From: an uncultured Collinsella sp.
Lineage (GTDB): Bacteria > Actinomycetota > Coriobacteriia > Coriobacteriales > Coriobacteriaceae
Direction: 5' to 3'
Length of the DNA stretch: 31,628 bases
Assembly: GCA_900762015.1 (NCBI GenBank)
Contig: CAAFEX010000022.1
Location: 1 to 31,628, forward strand
In this document: in pieces, positions 1 to 7,269 of the stretch
Numbering within the stretch: position 1 is the stretch's first letter
Layout of the letters: each line of letters opens with the position of its first letter
Made by a program: the position numbers and the translations under genes
The notes under the pieces: model-generated
Database searches by the model: none
Told to the model about the DNA's origin: nothing
Seen by the model: the letters and a program-made list of their open reading frames with translations, nothing else

Positions 1-2
1 CG

Positions 3-86
3 TGCAAGGCAAATGCCGCCGTCGCGCGCGAGCTCGCCTGCTGGGTCTGGGAGATCGGGCGCCGGGCGGAGGGGACCCTCGGCTGA
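3..86 (+). CDS. IS110-family transposase, C-terminal fragment (runs off the window)
   Basis: An open frame enters from the left edge and ends at TGA 84-86, giving 27 residues. The readable core ANAAVARELACWVWEIGR matches the pattern I know at the extreme C-terminus of IS110/IS116/IS902 transposases, where a V-A-x-A-R-E-L-A-x-F/W-x-W motif precedes a short basic tail. These enzymes (DEDD plus Tnp20 domains) recombine DNA using an RNA guide encoded in the element's own non-coding end. Only the tail is visible, so neither the catalytic residues nor intactness can be judged. Two other plus-strand frames stay open across the same bases but have Arg/Pro-rich, protein-unlike composition. The family call rests on one short motif; that a coding end is present is more certain than its name. 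Confidence 0.6.
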   Translation, partial: CKANAAVARELACWVWEIGRRAEGTLG

Positions 87-360
87 CCCCGTCGGACAAC
101 AAGCCTCCCGCCGGGAGGGCCCGCGCCTCGACGCATCGCCGGCGCGCGTTCACGAGCCCTTTTTGGGCAGCCCAAGGGCCGCGCCCGTGAACAAGACTGG
201 TTTCGGACGAGCGCGCCGGACGGAGAATCGAAATGCGGTGGGGTGCGCGGACATACCGGGCTGACCGCCGGCAGCGCGCCCACAAGAGCCCGCGGATATT
301 AGCTTGCCAGGCAAGCGTCGACTAAACGTGCAGCGTGCGCGGGCCCTCCCGACGGGAAAC
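87..360. other. Structured non-coding stretch after the transposase; possible IS right end with guide RNA
   Basis: No convincing gene lies between the transposase stop and the azlCD terminator. The stretch is rich in pairing potential. Bases 148-154 (GTTCACG) pair with 186-192 (CGTGAAC) and enclose an inner stem, TTGGG at 163-167 with CCCAA at 171-175. GCGGT at 235-239 can pair with ACCGC at 264-268. GCTTGCC-A-GGCAAGC is a near-perfect palindrome at 302-316. GCCCGCG at 288-294 can pair with CGCGGGC at 338-344. In IS1111-type members of the IS110 family the guide RNA (seekRNA or bridge RNA) is encoded downstream of the transposase, which is where this sits. Assignment as a guide RNA is inference; no promoter or element boundary was identified. 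Confidence 0.35.
106..357. repeat. 21-bp inverted repeat with arms 106-126 and 337-357
   Basis: The left arm (106-126) and right arm (337-357) are reverse complements at 20 of 21 positions, including an uninterrupted 15-bp match (112-126 with 337-351); the only mismatch is 111/352. The arms are 210 bp apart. Each arm can also fold on itself, as CCTCCC-GCC-GGGAGG at 104-118 and TCCC-GAC-GGGA at 347-357. The pair could close a long RNA stem, form the ends of a small MITE-like unit, or be structural repeats of the insertion sequence end. No target duplication is obvious beside the arms. Confidence 0.7.
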
Positions 361-361
361 G

Positions 362-386
362 AAAAAGCCCGGTTTTAAACCGGGCT
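362..386 (-). terminator. Rho-independent terminator of azlCD
   Basis: The inverted repeat AGCCCGG (366-372) and CCGGGCT (380-386) has a TTTTAAA loop. Read on the minus strand, the stem is followed by five T residues (A362-A366 on the plus strand). On the plus strand there is no T-run. It lies about 80 bases past the azlD stop, so it fits as the end of the minus-strand azlCD transcript. Confidence 0.75.
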
Positions 387-464
387 CGAACAAACACGCC
401 TATTGACAATGGCTTTCTCATATTAGTTGGGATGGAACGAGATTCGGCGCCCGCGACGCCACCC

Positions 465-788
465 CTATATAAGGCTCAAGACGATATAGAGTACGATGCC
501 CGAGACGCAGCACCACAGCATCGATTTTGTCTTGACCGCCACGACCACGACGCCGGCGGCCGCAATCCAGGGAACCAAGGCAGGCCAGAGTCCCGCGTCG
601 AACGCGCCGGGGCTCACCAAGTCGTTGGCGACCAGCGCGGCAAAGGCAGCGGGCGGGATATAGCCCAGGGCCTCGGTAATGCGGGGCGACAGGGTCCGCC
701 CGCGCAAGGCGAACGCCGGCGCGATGCGAAAGAACGCGATAGCAGCCCACGACGACAGCCACAGAACCAAGAACTCGTTAACGGGCAT
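465..788 (-). CDS. azlD: AzlD, small subunit of branched-chain amino-acid exporter
   Basis: This 107-residue hydrophobic protein starts MPVNEFLVLWLSSW and contains the loop RGRTLSPRITEALGYIPPAAFAAL, typical of AzlD, where a conserved Arg-rich turn and a Y-x-P-P-A stretch separate the first helices. Three to four membrane segments are likely. AzlD works with AzlC in the inner membrane to export branched-chain amino acids or analogues. The start at 788 is preceded by GAGGTG with a 4-base spacer and overlaps the end of azlC by 11 bases, indicating translational coupling. A longer frame reaching 1022 only reads azlC antiphase and was not used. The length is close to the usual 100-110 residues. 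Confidence 0.85.
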   Translation of the reverse strand: MPVNEFLVLWLSSWAAIAFFRIAPAFALRGRTLSPRITEALGYIPPAAFAALVANDLVSPGAFDAGLWPALVPWIAAAGVVVVAVKTKSMLWCCVSGIVLYIVLSLI

Positions 789-1470
789 CGCGGGCACCTC
801 TTCCGTCAAATACAGCATCGCACGCCAGCGCAATGGCAATGCCGACCACGACGCTTGCCGGCACGGCAATATTCGCGAGGCCCAAGAACTTGCATACGGC
901 GACGGACACCGCGCCCGAAACCGCCGCGACAACGTTGCCGCGCGACAGCCGCTGCGAAAAGAGCAGGCAGATAAAGAGCGAGGTGCAGACAAAAGCTGCA
1001 ATGGCGGTGGGAACATCGACAACGGCGCCGACGATGGCGCCCATCGTACACGAAACGCCCCATGTTGCGATGAGTATCACGTTGAGCACAAAGGACTCGC
1101 GCGGGCCCCAATCCTCCCCTTCAACCAACTTGGCAAGCGAGATGCCATATGCCTCCTCGGTAAGTGTCGCGGCAACAGCCAGCGTCTGACGCTTCGAGGC
1201 ACCCGTCAGATGCGGCGCGATCGATGCCGAGTAAAGCGCAAAGCGCGAGGAGATGGCGGCAACGCTCGCGATAATCGAAGGTGCCGGTACGCCCGCCAGC
1301 CAAAGGTTGCAGATCATAAACTGGCCGCTGCCCGTCACAAACGTGCTGCTCAGGGCAAAGACCATCCAGGGTTCCATTCCCGTCTGCCCCATGATCATTC
1401 CGCACGGCGCGCCTATCGCAACATAGGTAAGCATCACCGGCCAGACGGTTTTAACGATTTTGAGCACCAT
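778..1470 (-). CDS. azlC: AzlC, large subunit of branched-chain amino-acid exporter
   Basis: This 230-residue integral membrane protein begins MVLKIVKTVWPVMLTYVAIG. It carries the AzlC signatures near the N-terminus (Y-V-A-I-G-A-P-C-G) and centre (G-S-G-Q-F-M, then SRFALYSASIAPHL and a T-E-E-A-Y-G motif). It should form the main channel of the two-part AzlCD exporter. The start at 1470 is chosen because GAGGAA lies just upstream. An in-frame ATG at 1506 would add 12 residues but has no ribosome-binding site. azlD overlaps its 3-prime end. No Lrp-type regulator is adjacent, so how it is controlled is not visible. Confidence 0.88.
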   Translation of the reverse strand: MVLKIVKTVWPVMLTYVAIGAPCGMIMGQTGMEPWMVFALSSTFVTGSGQFMICNLWLAGVPAPSIIASVAAISSRFALYSASIAPHLTGASKRQTLAVAATLTEEAYGISLAKLVEGEDWGPRESFVLNVILIATWGVSCTMGAIVGAVVDVPTAIAAFVCTSLFICLLFSQRLSRGNVVAAVSGAVSVAVCKFLGLANIAVPASVVVGIAIALACDAVFDGRGARDAR

Positions 1471-1597
1471 AGCGTTCCTCGTCCCGACAAGCTTTCCGAG
1501 CCGCATTCAACGACACGGCAGAATCATCGCCCGACAGCAACCGAGTTCACCTACAATTGCCACCGGATCGAAAGACACAGCTTTTTAGGAAGTCATT

Positions 1598-2410
1598 ATG
1601 ACAGCTATCGATCGGGGCCGGGCGACCGCGGCCTTCAAACGCTACACCGATGCCTACGACGCCACCAACCCACGCATCGCGCTCAAAATCGAGCATACGT
1701 ACCACGTGGCCGAGGCATGCGATGCCGTAGCGCGCGAGCAGGGCTGGTCGTCAGAAGATATTGACCTGGCATGGCTTTGCGGCCTGTTACACGATATGGG
1801 CCGCTTTGAGCAGCTGCGACGCTGGGACACCTTTAAGGACGCCGAGAGCATGAGCCATGCGGCGCTGGGCATCGAGGTCCTCTTTGGCGAGAATCCCGCC
1901 GATGCGCCCGCCACGACAAACATCCGTGACTTTATCGAAACCGGTGCGCATGACGAGCTCATCCGAGCGAGCATCGCCTATCACAGCGACTTTCGCCTGC
2001 CGGCACAACTCGACGAGCGTACACGGTGCTTCTGCGATATCGTGCGCGATGGTGACAAGATCGACATTATGCGCACCATCGCCGACAGCACCGTCGACAC
2101 CATCCTTAAGGTGGACGAGAAGACGTTTCTCGGCAGCCGTTTCTCGTCGCCGACACTTGCTGCCTTTGACGAGCACCGCTGCGTCGCACGCGATGAACGC
2201 AACGAGCCCGCCGACTTCTTGGCGGGACTCATCTGCTTTATGTTTGAGCTCGTCTATCCGGCAAGCCGTGCGCTGGCGCGCGAACAGGGTGATATCCACC
2301 GCCTGCTCGACGCGCCCTTTGGCATTACACAGCCCTTTACCGACCCCGCCACGCAGGCAACCTGGAGCCGCCTAAAGGACGAGATGCGCGACTGGCTGGC
2401 GCGCGCCTAG
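1598..2410 (+). CDS. HD-domain metal-dependent phosphohydrolase
   Basis: The 270-residue soluble protein has an HD-superfamily layout: H33/H36 in EHTYHV, the HD doublet H65-D66 in LLHDMGRFEQ, H87 in a following SHAALG helix, H129 in AYHSDFR, and D151/D153 in VRDGDKIDIMR. Such enzymes bind one or two metal ions and cleave phosphoester bonds, often of nucleotides. The substrate here cannot be read from the sequence. The start is supported by AGGAAG eight bases before ATG 1598. The gene is divergent from azlC. Its TAG stop (2408-2410) overlaps the TAG of the convergent etfA gene (2407-2409 on the minus strand), so the two genes share bases at their ends. Confidence 0.85.
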   Translation: MTAIDRGRATAAFKRYTDAYDATNPRIALKIEHTYHVAEACDAVAREQGWSSEDIDLAWLCGLLHDMGRFEQLRRWDTFKDAESMSHAALGIEVLFGENPADAPATTNIRDFIETGAHDELIRASIAYHSDFRLPAQLDERTRCFCDIVRDGDKIDIMRTIADSTVDTILKVDEKTFLGSRFSSPTLAAFDEHRCVARDERNEPADFLAGLICFMFELVYPASRALAREQGDIHRLLDAPFGITQPFTDPATQATWSRLKDEMRDWLARA

Positions 2411-3612
2411 CGCTCAAGCTGGGCCAGCAGCTCCTCGACGACCTCGACGGCGTCCCCAACAACCTTGTACTGGGCAGCGCCGAAAATGGGGGCATCCGGG
2501 TCCTCATTGATGGCGATAATGCACTCCGCCCCACCGATGCCGGCAAGATGCTGGATGGCGCCCGAAACACCGATACTCACGAGAAGCTTGGGCGAAACCG
2601 ATACGCCGGTCTGGCCAATCTGATGGCGATACTCCAACCAGCCGGCCTCCACGACAGGTCGCGTGCAACCAAGCTCGGCTCCCAGAGCCTCGGCGAGCCT
2701 TCGCATCAGCGGCAGGTTTTTCTTGGAACCAATGCCGCGACCCACCACGACCAGGCGCTCGGCATCGGCGATCGAAGCCTGCCGCCCCCACTCCTCGGCG
2801 GGAATCGAGATCTCGACACGGGCCTTAGCATCATCCGCAAGCGATATCTGGGTGATCGTGCCAGAGCGGTTGTAGTCAAAGTCGGGCGCCTTAAAGATGC
2901 CGGGACGAACCGTTGCCATCTGGGGACGATGATTGGGGCAGACGATGGTGGCCATTAGGTTGCCGCCAAACGCCGGACGCGTCTGTTGCAGCAGTCCCGT
3001 CTCCGTATCCATCGAAAGTACGGTGCAGTCAGCCGTAAGGCCCGTCTGCAAGCGCACGGCAACGCCGGGTGCCAGTTCGCGGCCAAAGGCGGTCGCACCG
3101 TATAGGATGGCCTCGGGTTTGCATTCGGCTACCAAATCGCAGATCAAGCGGGCGTAGACCTCCGCATCGTTTTGGCGCAGGCGCTCGTCGCGACAGGCCA
3201 GGACTTCGTCGGCGCCCGCGCAAACCAGATGCTCCAGGTCGCCGAGAGAACCCTCGGGACCCATACCGACCAGTGCCACCAGACGGCAACCGCGCGCATC
3301 GGCAAGCTCGCGGCCCTTGCCCATAAGCTCATAGGCAACGGGAGTCACTGTATCGTGCTCGTCGGTCTGCGCGAAGACCCAAATGTCTCGATACGTATCA
3401 AGGTCCACCGCACCAGCGGCCTCATCACGCTCGATCGAGATAGCGTTGACAGGGCAGGCGTCGACGCACCCACCGCATAGGATGCAGCCGTCGGTTACGT
3501 GGGCGCATCGGTTGGGTCGCTCGCCTTCCACTACGATGCCGCCCGAAGCACAGGCGCGAACGCAGCGACCGCAGCCGATACAGGCTTCGCTATCGATAAT
3601 CAGTCCGCTCAT
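2407..3612 (-). CDS. etfA: Electron transfer flavoprotein alpha subunit with N-terminal ferredoxin domain (LctC-type)
   Basis: This 401-residue protein fuses a two-cluster ferredoxin to EtfA. Cysteines C11, C14, C17, C21 and C43, C46, C49, C53 form two CxxCxxC-x3-C motifs for [4Fe-4S] clusters. The EtfA domain follows from about residue 70 and ends with the FAD-binding region (GRGIGSKKNLP, QIGQTGVSVSPK, GVSGAIQHLAGIGG, INEDPDAPIF). In Acetobacterium LctC and related bifurcating EtfA proteins the ferredoxin domain passes electrons between flavins and ferredoxin. It is the last gene of the operon lactate oxidase - etfB - etfA. Its ATG directly follows the etfB stop, and a GAGGGGA site lies inside the end of etfB. 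The ETF-alpha assignment is firm; the lactate-specific role comes from the neighbours. Confidence 0.92.
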   Translation of the reverse strand: MSGLIIDSEACIGCGRCVRACASGGIVVEGERPNRCAHVTDGCILCGGCVDACPVNAISIERDEAAGAVDLDTYRDIWVFAQTDEHDTVTPVAYELMGKGRELADARGCRLVALVGMGPEGSLGDLEHLVCAGADEVLACRDERLRQNDAEVYARLICDLVAECKPEAILYGATAFGRELAPGVAVRLQTGLTADCTVLSMDTETGLLQQTRPAFGGNLMATIVCPNHRPQMATVRPGIFKAPDFDYNRSGTITQISLADDAKARVEISIPAEEWGRQASIADAERLVVVGRGIGSKKNLPLMRRLAEALGAELGCTRPVVEAGWLEYRHQIGQTGVSVSPKLLVSIGVSGAIQHLAGIGGAECIIAINEDPDAPIFGAAQYKVVGDAVEVVEELLAQLER

Positions 3613-4434
3613 CTATGCCATCCCCTCGATAATCTTGGCAAGCTTTGCCGCCTGCTCGGACGCCGTCCCCTCAACGGCCTCGCACGTTTGGTCACGGTCG
3701 GGCACAAACGAGCGCACGACCTGTGTCGGCGACCCGGCAAGACCGCAACGCGCGGGGTCGGCGTTCACGTCGGCGGCACTGACCACGCACACGTCCGCCT
3801 CCTCCGCCGCGCGAATACCGGCAATACTCGGCATACGCAACTGGCCAATCTCCTTGGCAGTCGTCATCGCGCACGGCATCTCAAGACACACCGTCTCCTC
3901 GCCGGCATCGCAGCCGTGAACAAGCGCCAGTGAACCACAGGTCGTAAAGCCCGCGCTCTGCACGCAGCTCACGTCGGTCACACAGGGAATCTCAAAAGCA
4001 CCGGCAAGCTCGGGACCAATCTGGGCCGTATCGCCATCCACCGCCATCTTGCCGCAGATGAGCAGGTCGAAGTCCTCGTCGAGCGCCTCGATGCCGCACT
4101 TGAGGGCATAGGTGGTGGCTAGGGTATCGGCGCCCGCAAAGGCTCGGTCGGTCAGCAGCAGCGCGTCGTCGGCACCGCGGGCGATACAGTCGCGCAGCAG
4201 CGATTCGGTCGCGGGGATGCCCATCGACACCACCGTCACGCGCACATCCATGCCAAAGCCGATAAACTCGTCCTTCAGCGCCAGCGCGCATTCCAAAGCA
4301 CTCGCGTCAAAGGGATTAATGACCGCCTGCTTGCCATCGCGCACGATGGTATTGGTCTTGGGGTCCATCTTGACCTCGGTGCTGCCCGGCACCGCCTTGA
4401 CGCACACCACCGTATGGAAATCGCTCATCTTCAC
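3613..4434 (-). CDS. etfB: Electron transfer flavoprotein beta subunit (LctB-type)
   Basis: The 273-residue EtfB begins with VVCVKAVPG and contains the signature CGKMAVDGDTAQIGPELA at about residues 127-144, which binds FAD in bifurcating ETFs or AMP in ordinary ones. It heterodimerises with the ferredoxin-fused EtfA encoded next. Its first codon overlaps the last codon of the upstream FAD oxidase by four bases (ATGA type), and its stop abuts etfA, so the three are almost certainly co-translated. A downstream ATG at codon 3 could also serve as start. Which flavin the motif holds cannot be decided by eye. Confidence 0.92.
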   Translation of the reverse strand: MKMSDFHTVVCVKAVPGSTEVKMDPKTNTIVRDGKQAVINPFDASALECALALKDEFIGFGMDVRVTVVSMGIPATESLLRDCIARGADDALLLTDRAFAGADTLATTYALKCGIEALDEDFDLLICGKMAVDGDTAQIGPELAGAFEIPCVTDVSCVQSAGFTTCGSLALVHGCDAGEETVCLEMPCAMTTAKEIGQLRMPSIAGIRAAEEADVCVVSAADVNADPARCGLAGSPTQVVRSFVPDRDQTCEAVEGTASEQAAKLAKIIEGMA

Positions 4435-6032
4435 GCGCCCCCTTTCTGGACGAGCTCATCCAAGAGCTTCTCCGAAAACAGGTTGCCACGGCCCAGCTGC
4501 CCGTCGGGATCGAGCTGGAGTTTAAGCCGCGCCGACTCGACCATGGCCTCGTGACCGTACATCGTCTCTAAGAAGCCCGCCTTGATCTTGCCGACGCCGT
4601 GCTCGGCAGAAACGGCACCGCCCATAGCCGTTACCTCCGCAGCCCACTGGGCAAACAGCTCGCCACCGCGACGGTAGTCCTGCGCATCGCGCGGCAGGAT
4701 GTTCACATGCAGATGGTTGTTACCGATGTGTCCCCAGGCAGCAGACTCAAGTCCGCTTTCCGCCAGCGTGCGGCGATAGAGGGCCACGACATCGGCAAGA
4801 CGTGCATTGGGCACCGACATGTCCGAGCCCAACTTGGTGATGGTGGGATCCGTGCGGCGGCGCTCGTCGATAAGCATGTTGACGCTCTCGGGCACCGCAT
4901 GGCGGAAGAATCGCTGACACTCGCGATCGACCTCGGTGCGCGCGACCCATGTCGCATCGTCGCTGCCGCCCGCAAGCTCTAGTACCCACCCCAAGTGATA
5001 CAGTTCCTCGGTCGCCTGGGCCTCGTCATCGCAGTCGAGCTCCACGTAGACACAGACCTTGGCCTCTTTGTCGAGCGCCGGCAGCGAGGCAAACGCCGTC
5101 GACTGCTCGCGCTGGCGACGCAGGATATCCAGAGCACCAGCATCGAAGTACTCGATGGCGGCCGCATGGGACAGGACGGGGCGCACGGAATCGGTAAAGG
5201 ACACGGCCTTGTCTTCGCTATCGAAAAAGCAGCTCACACCCCAAACGACCGCAGGTGCCGCTTGCAGGGCAATCTCGAGCTCGGTGATAACACCGAGCGT
5301 GCCACAAGCGCCGATAAAGAGGTCGATGGCGTCCATTTCGTCCGCAACGAAATAGCCTGAGGCATTTTTTGTCTTGGGCATGGTATAGCTGGGAAGATCG
5401 AGCTCGAGTGCACGGCCCGCTGCCGTCACGAGCGACAGGTGGCGGCCCTGGGCAAAAGCCTCGCCGCGCTGAAGCTCAAGCAAATCGCCATCAGCCAGCG
5501 CGACGTGGAGTCCCGTGATATGTGGGCGCATGGGACCGTAGGCGTAGCTGCGGGCACCGGAGGCGTTACATGCCGCCATGCCGCCCAGACAGGCAGACGC
5601 CTCGGTGGGATCGGTGGGAAAGAACTGCTCGGGGGCCTCTTGGAACTCCTCGTAGGCCTCAAGCGATGCCTGGTCCCAACCAGCAGTCGGCAGCACCTTC
5701 TTGCTCAGCTGCTTGCGCAGCTCCGAGAGCACAACGCCCGGCTCCACGCGCAGCAGAAATTGGCCTTGTTCATCGCGGCGAAGGCCCAAGTAGCGATTCA
5801 TACGGGAAGTATTGAGGATATGCCCGCCGTGGGGCACGGCACCGGCGGCAAGGCCGGTTCGGGCGCCCTGAACCGTTACCGGGACACGCTCGGCATGGAG
5901 CTTTTCCAAAATGGCACGGACCTCGTCTTCCGTTGTCGGAAACGAGATGCTCGAGGCCTCGCCCGATGCGCGAGACTCGTCGCGACCATACTCTTCGAAC
6001 TCATCGGTGAAGGGTTTGATGGTTGCAGACAC
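4431..6032 (-). CDS. lctD: FAD-binding (GlcD/LctD-type) lactate dehydrogenase subunit
   Basis: This 533-residue flavoenzyme has the VAO/PCMH-type FAD fold (QGARTGLAAGAVPHGG at 55-70, FFPTDPTEASACLGG at 137-151, GACGTLGVITE at 241-251) and the FAD-linked oxidase C-terminal domain with the metal/substrate histidines in GHIGNNHLH (434-442) and SAEHGVGKIK (475-484). Members oxidise 2-hydroxy acids such as lactate or glycolate. Fusion in one operon with etfB and ferredoxin-fused etfA points to the NAD-dependent, electron-bifurcating lactate dehydrogenase of anaerobes. Order here is D-B-C, whereas Acetobacterium has B-C-D. The start is GTG 6032 with GGGGGAG five bases upstream. Which lactate isomer, and whether glycolate is used, is not visible. 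Confidence 0.88.
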   Translation of the reverse strand: MSATIKPFTDEFEEYGRDESRASGEASSISFPTTEDEVRAILEKLHAERVPVTVQGARTGLAAGAVPHGGHILNTSRMNRYLGLRRDEQGQFLLRVEPGVVLSELRKQLSKKVLPTAGWDQASLEAYEEFQEAPEQFFPTDPTEASACLGGMAACNASGARSYAYGPMRPHITGLHVALADGDLLELQRGEAFAQGRHLSLVTAAGRALELDLPSYTMPKTKNASGYFVADEMDAIDLFIGACGTLGVITELEIALQAAPAVVWGVSCFFDSEDKAVSFTDSVRPVLSHAAAIEYFDAGALDILRRQREQSTAFASLPALDKEAKVCVYVELDCDDEAQATEELYHLGWVLELAGGSDDATWVARTEVDRECQRFFRHAVPESVNMLIDERRRTDPTITKLGSDMSVPNARLADVVALYRRTLAESGLESAAWGHIGNNHLHVNILPRDAQDYRRGGELFAQWAAEVTAMGGAVSAEHGVGKIKAGFLETMYGHEAMVESARLKLQLDPDGQLGRGNLFSEKLLDELVQKGGA

Positions 6033-6377
6033 GCGAACTCCCCCTTTAGCTAACTACAGTATTTGCAGGGAGATGTTACCGCATCGTTTCGTCGACGTGT
6101 TCGAGACCGTCTCCATAATTGGCGATTTTTACGTTCGTGCAATTCGGCGAGCGGCTTGATTTCCTCGGCAGACGATGCTTTTGACACATATGGCCCCGCC
6201 GTCGCCGACCGCGCGATTGTCGCTTGAAAAAAGTTGGAGTATTTTTTGCCGCCTTTTACCTGCGGAGACGCCAATCCGTCAAGCATTTGGTCAGAAATTG
6301 GTCAAGTAGCGGCTGATACGGTCGGCGTCGACAGCCAAAACCGATAGAAGTTTTTGCCCAGAAGCAGGGAGGTTCCC
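6033..6377. other. Divergent intergenic region between lactate operon and surface cluster
   Basis: No gene is supported in these 345 bases. It must hold the promoters of the lactate dehydrogenase operon (minus) and of the surface gene cluster (plus), but no clean -35/-10 pair stands out. Visible marks are an 11-bp palindrome GAGAC-C-GTCTC at 6103-6113, an A6/T6 inverted pair near 6227-6247, and two TTGGTCA direct repeats at 6287-6304. Any of these could be regulator sites. Confidence 0.6.
6287..6304. repeat. Tandem TTGGTCA half-sites one helical turn apart
   Basis: TTGGTCA occurs at 6287-6293 and again at 6298-6304, so the starts are 11 bp apart, which places both on the same face of the helix. 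TTGGT is a half-site seen in many GntR/FCD operators, including those of lactate and pyruvate regulators, although those are usually inverted rather than direct. The site is 74 bases before the surface cluster and about 255 bases before the lactate operon. Confidence 0.4.
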
Positions 6378-6674
6378 ATGGCATATTACTGGCCCCAGTA
6401 CGGCATCGCCATCGAAGTCGACGACGATCCCCATCTCCTGCCTTTCGACGAAGAGGCATTCCCCGATACGACGGTCTACCACGTTACCACCGATGTGATC
6501 TGCGACCCCGAGTCGTTCTCGGCGCTCGCCCACCACATCGCGCATATCCACGACATCGAGCTCCCTCCCGACTTCGAAGAGTTCGTCTACTCGCGCCGCC
6601 TGATGCTTCAAATGCTCTTTGGAGCGGACCCGTCCACCTTTGCGCGCATCTATACCGCCAAGGATGCCGCATGA
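6378..6674 (+). CDS. Small protein of unknown function, possibly derived from a DUF559-like nuclease fold
   Basis: I do not firmly recognise this 98-residue acidic protein. It opens MAYYWPQYGIAIEVDDDPH and continues with TTVYHVTTDVICDPESF. That order (aromatic-P-x-Y-G-x-A-x-E-V-D, then a hydrophobic strand, V-T, D-P-E) resembles the beta-strand core of DUF559/Vsr-like restriction-fold proteins, but the usual glycine after ExD and the flanking conserved basic residues are missing, so any catalytic role is doubtful. No signal peptide or membrane segment is present. The start at 6378 has GGGAGG six bases upstream; an ATG 24 bases earlier has none. Its stop overlaps the next gene by four bases, so it heads the surface cluster. 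Confidence 0.7.
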   Translation: MAYYWPQYGIAIEVDDDPHLLPFDEEAFPDTTVYHVTTDVICDPESFSALAHHIAHIHDIELPPDFEEFVYSRRLMLQMLFGADPSTFARIYTAKDAA

Positions 6675-7180
6675 GCGCGAAGAAGCCACCCCGCTTTGCA
6701 GGCCTGGGTCGTCGCAAGAAGCTCATCGTTGCCTGCTTGGCCATCGTCTGCGCCCTTGTCGCCGTAGGACTATACGCTTGGCAGTCGCAGCCCGTACCCG
6801 AGGCGGGCGCTTCGGTTACGACGGCCGAGGGCAAAACGCGTCAGGAAATCCAAGATGAGCTCGACGCCATCGTCCGCGACAACATGATGACGATTTCGGT
6901 CGCACCGGTCGCTCAGCTGCAGGAGGACGGCAAGCTGCGCGTCAACGTGCAAAACGTCCAAGACAATAAATTTCCCCAGCGATTCCGCGTCATCCAAAAC
7001 GACGAGACCATGTACGAATCCGGTGTGGTCGAGACCGGCAAGACAATCGAAACGTGCCCCGCCGGCGACATCAAAGAAGGCGAGGCGTACATCGAGATCC
7101 AGGCACTCGATGCAAAGACCCTCGACAGCCACGGCAATCCGACACGTGTCAAGGTACGGGTTGAGCAAGCCGAGAACTAG
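6671..7180 (+). CDS. Single-pass membrane-anchored extracytoplasmic protein
   Basis: This 169-residue protein has a basic N-terminus (KKPPRFAGLGRRKK), one membrane helix at about residues 19-37, and a beta-rich outer domain. The outer part starts with TRQEIQDELDAIVRDNMMTISV and later has NVQNVQDNKFPQRFRV, TMYESGVVETGKTIE and a V-x-V-R-V ending. I have seen similar small membrane proteins with E-x-L-D-x-I-V followed by M-x-I-S and later Y-E-S-G-x-I in many gut anaerobes, often near other surface proteins; their role is not established. The ATG overlaps the preceding gene's stop (ATGA). Next to secreted proteins with related folds, it probably helps build or anchor a surface structure. Confidence 0.8.
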   Translation: MSAKKPPRFAGLGRRKKLIVACLAIVCALVAVGLYAWQSQPVPEAGASVTTAEGKTRQEIQDELDAIVRDNMMTISVAPVAQLQEDGKLRVNVQNVQDNKFPQRFRVIQNDETMYESGVVETGKTIETCPAGDIKEGEAYIEIQALDAKTLDSHGNPTRVKVRVEQAEN

Positions 7181-7269
7181 CTTTCCGGCCGACGCGGCAC
7201 CGCACGCGATTCACCAGCATTCGTCCAATCATCGCGGGGACGGCCCGCGGCGAATAGAAAGGAACGACC

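Noticed and set aside
2..264. Two long plus-strand frames (2-190 and 13-264) at the left edge.
   Set aside because: Arg/Pro-rich composition without family likeness, no ribosome sites; the third frame (3-86) gives a recognisable transposase tail.
300..345. GTCGACTAAACGTGCAG resembles the 3-prime domain of tmRNA.
   Set aside because: No T-arm (GTTCGA) or CCA end follows and no tag-coding frame precedes it; likeness is limited to a short string. RNase P RNA was also considered but its GAGGAAAGTCC and ACAGAA motifs are missing on both strands.
679..1764. A 361-residue plus-strand frame opposite azlCD.
   Set aside because: It is the antisense shadow of azlC and azlD, Arg/His-rich, and runs through the divergent promoter region.
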